Assembly (NCBI GenBank): GCA_036005125.1
Contig: DASYQV010000076.1
Location: 1 to 11,472 of the forward strand
DNA length: 11,472 nt
From: DASYQV01 sp036005125
GTDB lineage: Bacteria > Acidobacteriota > Vicinamibacteria > Vicinamibacterales > UBA2999
Reading direction: 5' to 3'
Below the pieces are notes generated by a model. It made no database searches. It worked only from the letters and a program-made list of their open reading frames with translations, and was not told where the DNA came from. A program made the position numbers and the translations under genes. Below are positions 8,508 through 11,472 of the stretch, piece by piece; the first letter of the stretch is position 1; each line of letters begins with the position of its first letter.

Positions 8508-10052
8508 TCATCGTTGATACCAGTGCACCAGGTCGCGGAGGTCACCGAGACCCGGCATCGGCATGTGGACCACGTCGGTCGCGCCGACCTCCGCGATCGG
8601 AATCGCCGGCAACTGAAACAGCGCGTTGTTCGACAGCAGGAGCCCGCCCGGCCTGAGCATCGCCGCGAGGTTGGCAAGCGCCAGCGATTGCTCGAACACG
8701 TCGTAGTAGATCAGCACGTCGGTCGCCACGATCAGATCGAACCGCTCGTCTGACGCAAGCCCTTCCAGCCGTTCCAGGACGATGTTCAGGGTCCGTGGGA
8801 CGATTGACGTCACCACATCCGGTCGAACGCGCACCCCGCGAACGCGGACGTTGCCGGCATTCGGCGGTGCGGACAGATTGCCTGCCGGCGTCCCGACGCC
8901 GGCGCCAAAGCGTTCCCAGTACGACACCAGCGCGGGACTCCAGGGAGCATCCAGATCTCTCGGCAGCGTCAGCTCGTACGGCTGCCCCTCGCGCGCCCTG
9001 ACACGAGCGGTCTCGATGTGTTCCGTGATGCGCTCGTTGACATCGAACGTCGTGAGCCTGATCTGTCCGGCCCTGGCCAGCCCGAGCCGAACGAGCGAAT
9101 CGATGACGGCAAACGGCTGGATCGTCTGTTGAGGGTAGAAATCGTAGCCGTAGTGCTTGTCGGTGAAGTCGAGACCTGGACCGACAACGCCGACGTTGCG
9201 AACGCGGCCCGATGCCAGCAGTCCTCTGGCGTTGACCATTTCCAGTGTCTGGTCGAGCGCAAAGTCGACGAGGATCGACGTGTCCGATGACAAGCCTCGC
9301 TCGCGGAACAGCGTTCTCTCCAGCACGCCGGCCCGCACGTCTCGTTGCGCCTTTGCAGCGTCCAGCGTTCTGGCGGAGGCGACCACTTCAGCAGGCGCCT
9401 GGCGCAGGCTGTCCGTCAGGTACCTGCGCAGCTCCAGTCGGCCGGCAGCGGTTTCCGGCTGCATGCCCTGCCGCTCGACGAACCGCCGCGCAAACTGCAG
9501 GCGCTCGTTCGAGCCTGGCGCTGCGAGGGCCGCCACGAGATCATCGATGCGCCGCGCGAACAGGGAGAGCGCCTCGTGAGGCCGTTCGTTCAGCGCCAAG
9601 AGAGCCGCGGCGGTCGCGCGCGGCTCGCTCGTGAACGTCGTACCGAACAGGAGGAAGTTCACGATCGAATCGCGATCCCCGCGCCCGATGCGCGCACGCG
9701 TCGCGCGGTCGTGCTCCGCGACCCAGTCGGGCCATGCGGCTTCGATTTCAGCCGGGGTCTTCGATCGAAGGTCGTCGGGCAGCAGATCCCGACGCAGAGA
9801 CTCGAGGACCGGTCGGGCGTCGCGATAAGGAATCGTCTGAACCACCCAAGGGGCTCCGCTCCTTGATATCCCCGGCAGAGCCCCTCGGCTGGTTGGACCA
9901 GTTTCCTTTGGCGCGCTCAGCGCGCCTAGCCCGTTATCCGGTCGTGCAACGGGTAAAGAATTCTCGTTCTGGACCGGATAACGGGCTAAGGGTGCTGACG
10001 AGAGGAAGGCCGCGGCCAGCAGGAAAACGACTGGGGGTGCCAGTGTTCTCAT
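8508..10052 (-). CDS. Exported SAM-dependent methyltransferase-like protein (CheR-like C-terminal fold)
   Basis: This is a 514-residue protein with a Rossmann methyltransferase domain in its C-terminal half. Motif I is NVGVVGPGLDF (286-296). A post-I acidic strand is RLTTFDVNERI (332-342). A CheR-like FDLIVATDVLIYYD (438-451) and LRPGGLLLSNN (466-476) follow. Residues 73-280 are helical and unassigned, with SIVNFLLFGTTFT near 129-141. The N-terminus (1-20) looks like a signal peptide, which is odd because the periplasm should lack S-adenosylmethionine; the domain may be retasked or the start mis-set. No clear ribosome site precedes ATG 10052. Residues about 22-69 are encoded by clustered palindromes and use rare AT-rich codons (TTA, ATA, AGG), unlike the rest. 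A start inside or after this stretch is possible. The substrate is unknown. It follows the cytochrome c'-like gene after a 67-bp gap and may be co-transcribed. Confidence 0.75.
   Translation of the reverse strand: MRTLAPPVVFLLAAAFLSSAPLARYPVQNENSLPVARPDNGLGALSAPKETGPTSRGALPGISRSGAPWVVQTIPYRDARPVLESLRRDLLPDDLRSKTPAEIEAAWPDWVAEHDRATRARIGRGDRDSIVNFLLFGTTFTSEPRATAAALLALNERPHEALSLFARRIDDLVAALAAPGSNERLQFARRFVERQGMQPETAAGRLELRRYLTDSLRQAPAEVVASARTLDAAKAQRDVRAGVLERTLFRERGLSSDTSILVDFALDQTLEMVNARGLLASGRVRNVGVVGPGLDFTDKHYGYDFYPQQTIQPFAVIDSLVRLGLARAGQIRLTTFDVNERITEHIETARVRAREGQPYELTLPRDLDAPWSPALVSYWERFGAGVGTPAGNLSAPPNAGNVRVRGVRVRPDVVTSIVPRTLNIVLERLEGLASDERFDLIVATDVLIYYDVFEQSLALANLAAMLRPGGLLLSNNALFQLPAIPIAEVGATDVVHMPMPGLGDLRDLVHWYQR
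9847..9988. repeat. Palindrome cluster inside the 5' part of the methyltransferase-like gene
   Basis: Four dyads lie in 142 bp. (1) TAGCCCGTTATCCGGTC (9927-9943) and GACCGGATAACGGGCTA (9972-9988) form a 17-bp perfect inverted repeat around a 28-base loop. (2) GGCGCGC-TCA-GCGCGCC (9910-9926) abuts it directly. (3) CTGGT-TGG-ACCAG is at 9889-9901. (4) CAAGGGGC-TCC-GCTCCTTG (9847-9865) has one G-T pair. On the minus strand the stretch stays in frame with the methyltransferase-like gene and encodes a low-complexity linker just after the signal peptide. This resembles repeat-element invasion of a coding sequence. Confidence 0.75.
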
Positions 10053-10119
10053 GCCGGCCGACAGAGTTTCCACAGCTCCGGGCGGGGCGAACCCGGGATG
10101 CACGCTGCGGGCTGCGCCC

Positions 10120-10719
10120 TTAAGGCGCGCTCGGCAGGCGCAGCGGTGGGGGAATCTTCTCGTTGGGATACCAGTAATTCCGATGACAATTCTCGCACGC
10201 TTCCTCGATCTCCTCACCGACTTCGAAAACCTTTTCCGGATCTCTGGCGTCGGCCGCTTTGAGCGCCGCCAGGCCGGCTTCGTGCAGAGCCTTCGCGCGG
10301 TTTCTCCACCCGGGAATGTCTTTGTTGATGAGCACCTCCATCTCGGAGGGTTCCAGTTCTACCCCAGGCGCTTCCGACTTCTCGCCGGCCCTCGCCACGT
10401 GACGGCCCGGGATGATCAGAAGGTTCGAAGCTTCGACGAGCTTGATCGCGCCGTGCCGGACCTTGGCCCAATCCTCATCCGTTTTCGGCACCGTCTCCAC
10501 CGTCCCGGCTCCGCTCATCACGGTTGTCACCGACAGCCAGACGTCGTCCGCGGATGGATCGACGAGGCTCTGCATCAGGTCCTTGATCGTCGCCGTCGGC
10601 GTGTACTCCGGCAGCTCGCGCGCCGACACATCCGACTGACCTCGACGACATGACACTATCCCGATGGTGACAGCCAGCAGCACAGCGGCGGCTACGATGG
10701 CACTACCCACACCACGCAT
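10120..10719 (-). CDS. Cytochrome c'-like membrane lipoprotein with C-terminal CXXCH
   Basis: This 199-residue protein has a hydrophobic N-terminus (about 5-22) ending in the lipobox I-V-S-C, with C24 as the probable lipidated Cys. The mature part is mainly helical, and the single heme motif CENCH is near the C-terminus (175-179, in EEACENCHRNYWYP). A heme site at the end of a helical domain is typical of cytochrome c' (class II), where the His is the proximal ligand and the distal side is often open to NO or CO. The regions IKDLMQSLVDPSADDVW and WAKVRHGAIKLVEASNLL match helices 1-2 of this family. ATG 10719 has AGAGG six bases upstream and gives the lipoprotein signal. A good -10 box lies upstream. 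The role may be electron transfer or gas binding at the outer face of a membrane; the partner is unknown. Confidence 0.85.
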   Translation of the reverse strand: MRGVGSAIVAAAVLLAVTIGIVSCRRGQSDVSARELPEYTPTATIKDLMQSLVDPSADDVWLSVTTVMSGAGTVETVPKTDEDWAKVRHGAIKLVEASNLLIIPGRHVARAGEKSEAPGVELEPSEMEVLINKDIPGWRNRAKALHEAGLAALKAADARDPEKVFEVGEEIEEACENCHRNYWYPNEKIPPPLRLPSAP

Positions 10720-10761
10720 GATGAACCTCTCCGTCGAAAAGATGTCTACCGTCACAAATAG

Positions 10762-10767
10762 ATTATA
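10762..10767 (-). promoter_or_regulatory. Consensus -10 box for the cytochrome c'-like gene
   Basis: On the minus strand the bases read TATAAT, a perfect -10. Transcription would begin near 10755, giving a leader of about 36 bases that includes the AGAGG ribosome site. No good -35 was found at 16-18 bp (the sequence there reads about CGTTCG), which suggests activator dependence or an alternative sigma factor. Confidence 0.5.
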
Positions 10768-10812
10768 GGCGCGACGGGACTTTGCGAACGAGGGCGTTCA
10801 ACCGACAGTAGT

Positions 10813-10836
10813 CTGACGAATTAGTCAGGATTTTTT
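10813..10836. promoter_or_regulatory. Dyad CTGAC-GAATTA-GTCAG followed by T6, possible operator or weak terminator
   Basis: CTGAC (10813-10817) and GTCAG (10824-10828) flank the AT-rich centre GAATTA, followed by six T (10831-10836). It lies about 46 bp upstream of the TATAAT of the leftward cytochrome gene, in the divergent region. The form, GAC and GTC half-sites around an AT-rich core, is like sites of Rrf2/IscR-type regulators. It also has the look of a weak rightward intrinsic terminator, but no rightward gene lies just upstream. Confidence 0.35.
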
Positions 10837-11004
10837 AATGTACGTTTCGCTGTCCCGGCACTAGGATCGGGAAGGGCCGTCACCTGGACCCGCTATGCGG
10901 CTTCGAAGGTAAGTTTTGTACCCGTTGCGCGCGAACCGCAGAGCGGTCCCAGGCTCGCGAAGCGCGCGAAAAGGACACTGGTTGGCGTTCACGACATACA
11001 ACGT

Positions 11005-11472
11005 ATGAACAGGCACATCATCCTTATTCTCTTGTGTTGCTGCGGCGGCTGGGCAGTGACGCGGTCTGCGAGCGTCGAGGCCCAGACGCAAGCCGGCGGA
11101 ACCATCTCGGGCCACGTGCGTCTCGCGGCACCGGCTCCGGCGAATCCCATCATCCGGCTGCGTGTCGATCCGATGTGCGCGAAGGTCAATACCGGCAAGC
11201 GGCCTGTTCACGAGTTCGTGCTGCGAAGCGCCGACGGCGGCCTCGCCAACGCGTTCGTGGACCTCGAAGGAACCTTCCCGAAAGCGCCGGTCTCGAACAA
11301 ACCGGCGACGCTCGATCAGCGCAACTGCATCTACACGCCCCGTGTGCTCGGGGCGCGCGCGGGCGAGGTCCTCAAGGTCACCAACAACGATCCGCTGCTC
11401 CACAACGTCCACAGCCAGTCCACCCAGAATCCATTCAACTTCAGCCAGCCGCAGGCTGGCATGACGCGCGAC
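11005..11472 (+). CDS. Secreted cupredoxin-like protein, N-terminal part (3' truncated by window edge)
   Basis: The frame is open from ATG 11005 to the window edge, giving 156 residues. Residues 1-26 form a signal peptide (a hydrophobic run ILILLCCCGGWAV, then SVEA). A short beta-rich region GGTISGHVRLAAP (31-43) resembles a carboxypeptidase-regulatory-like strand. C58 lies in VDPMCAKVN, and C108 in DQRNCIYTPRVLGARAGEVL. NDPLLHNVHS (128-137) has H133 and H136, and FNFSQPQAGM follows. The Q-x-x-C-x-x-x-P-x-V ... G-x-x-L-x-V-x-N-x-D-x-x-x-H-N-V-H pattern is that of plastocyanin-like proteins often labelled methylamine utilisation or cupredoxin proteins in Acidobacteriota. They are probably periplasmic; copper binding is plausible from Cys and His but not proven. 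It is divergent from the cytochrome c'-like gene. The start lacks a good ribosome site. Confidence 0.82.
   Translation, partial: MNRHIILILLCCCGGWAVTRSASVEAQTQAGGTISGHVRLAAPAPANPIIRLRVDPMCAKVNTGKRPVHEFVLRSADGGLANAFVDLEGTFPKAPVSNKPATLDQRNCIYTPRVLGARAGEVLKVTNNDPLLHNVHSQSTQNPFNFSQPQAGMTRD

Larger units (their letters stand above)
10720..11004. other. 285-bp divergent intergenic region
   Basis: Besides the TATAAT box and the dyad, the right half holds a 9-bp direct repeat GCGCGCGAA (10927-10935 and 10962-10970) and a small hairpin ACCGC-AGA-GCGGT (10935-10947). No convincing promoter for the rightward gene was found, and there is no good ribosome site just before 11005 (AAGGA at 10971-10975 is too far). 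No RNA gene was recognised. The minus-strand frame crossing this region is not supported as coding. Confidence 0.5.

Noticed and set aside
10114..10128. Small inverted repeat GCGCC-CTTAA-GGCGC at the end of the cytochrome c'-like gene as a terminator
   Set aside because: The stem is only 5 bp, overlaps the stop codon and has no U-run; too weak to call.
10861..11412. 183-codon minus-strand frame over the cupredoxin-like gene and the intergenic region
   Set aside because: It overlaps a recognisable secreted protein on the other strand and shows no family motif or ribosome site.

Overview
This window is GC-rich chromosomal DNA with long, densely packed genes. It most resembles a soil bacterium of the Acidobacteriota (Vicinamibacteria-like). 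That is an inference from content: a periplasmic PQQ dehydrogenase with cytochromes, a form II CoxSLM-type molybdenum hydroxylase, a secreted NIPSNAP protein, a cupredoxin-like protein and a Planctomycete-type heme-binding domain. No rRNA, tRNA, CRISPR array, prophage or intact transposase gene was seen.

Layout. Positions 2-1249 (+) hold the C-terminal part of an RND efflux pump. It converges on a five-gene minus-strand block, read from right to left: diheme cytochrome c (7753-6935), PQQ-dependent alcohol dehydrogenase (6909-5269), a [2Fe-2S] subunit (5147-4638), a molybdopterin-binding subunit (4638-2272) and an FAD-binding subunit (2185-1319). To the right lie a secreted NIPSNAP protein (7946-8368, +), an exported SAM-methyltransferase-like protein (10052-8508, -), a cytochrome c'-like lipoprotein (10719-10120, -) and the start of a secreted cupredoxin-like protein (11005 to the window end, +).

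How the genes may work together. The minus-strand block reads as an oxidation module. The quinoprotein would turn an alcohol into an aldehyde and pass electrons to the co-encoded cytochrome c. The three-subunit molybdenum enzyme could oxidise the aldehyde or another substrate. The active-site loop AYRGAGR argues against a true (form I) CO dehydrogenase, and a D-W-D motif in the quinoprotein suggests lanthanide use. The substrate cannot be read from the sequence.

The least ordinary part is the repeat content. Three AT-rich palindromic short-repeat arrays sit at gene 3' ends (about 1251-1323, 2203-2290 and 8389-8489), and in two of them the stop codon of a minus-strand gene lies inside the array. 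A pair of inverted GTAG-headed hairpins, like a REP/BIME element, lies inside the operon (5166-5252). A cluster of palindromes sits in frame just after the signal peptide of the exported methyltransferase (9847-9988). Two promoter regions carry readable signals: TTGACA with upstream 12-bp direct repeats ahead of the oxidation operon, and a perfect TATAAT with an upstream dyad ahead of the cytochrome c'-like gene.
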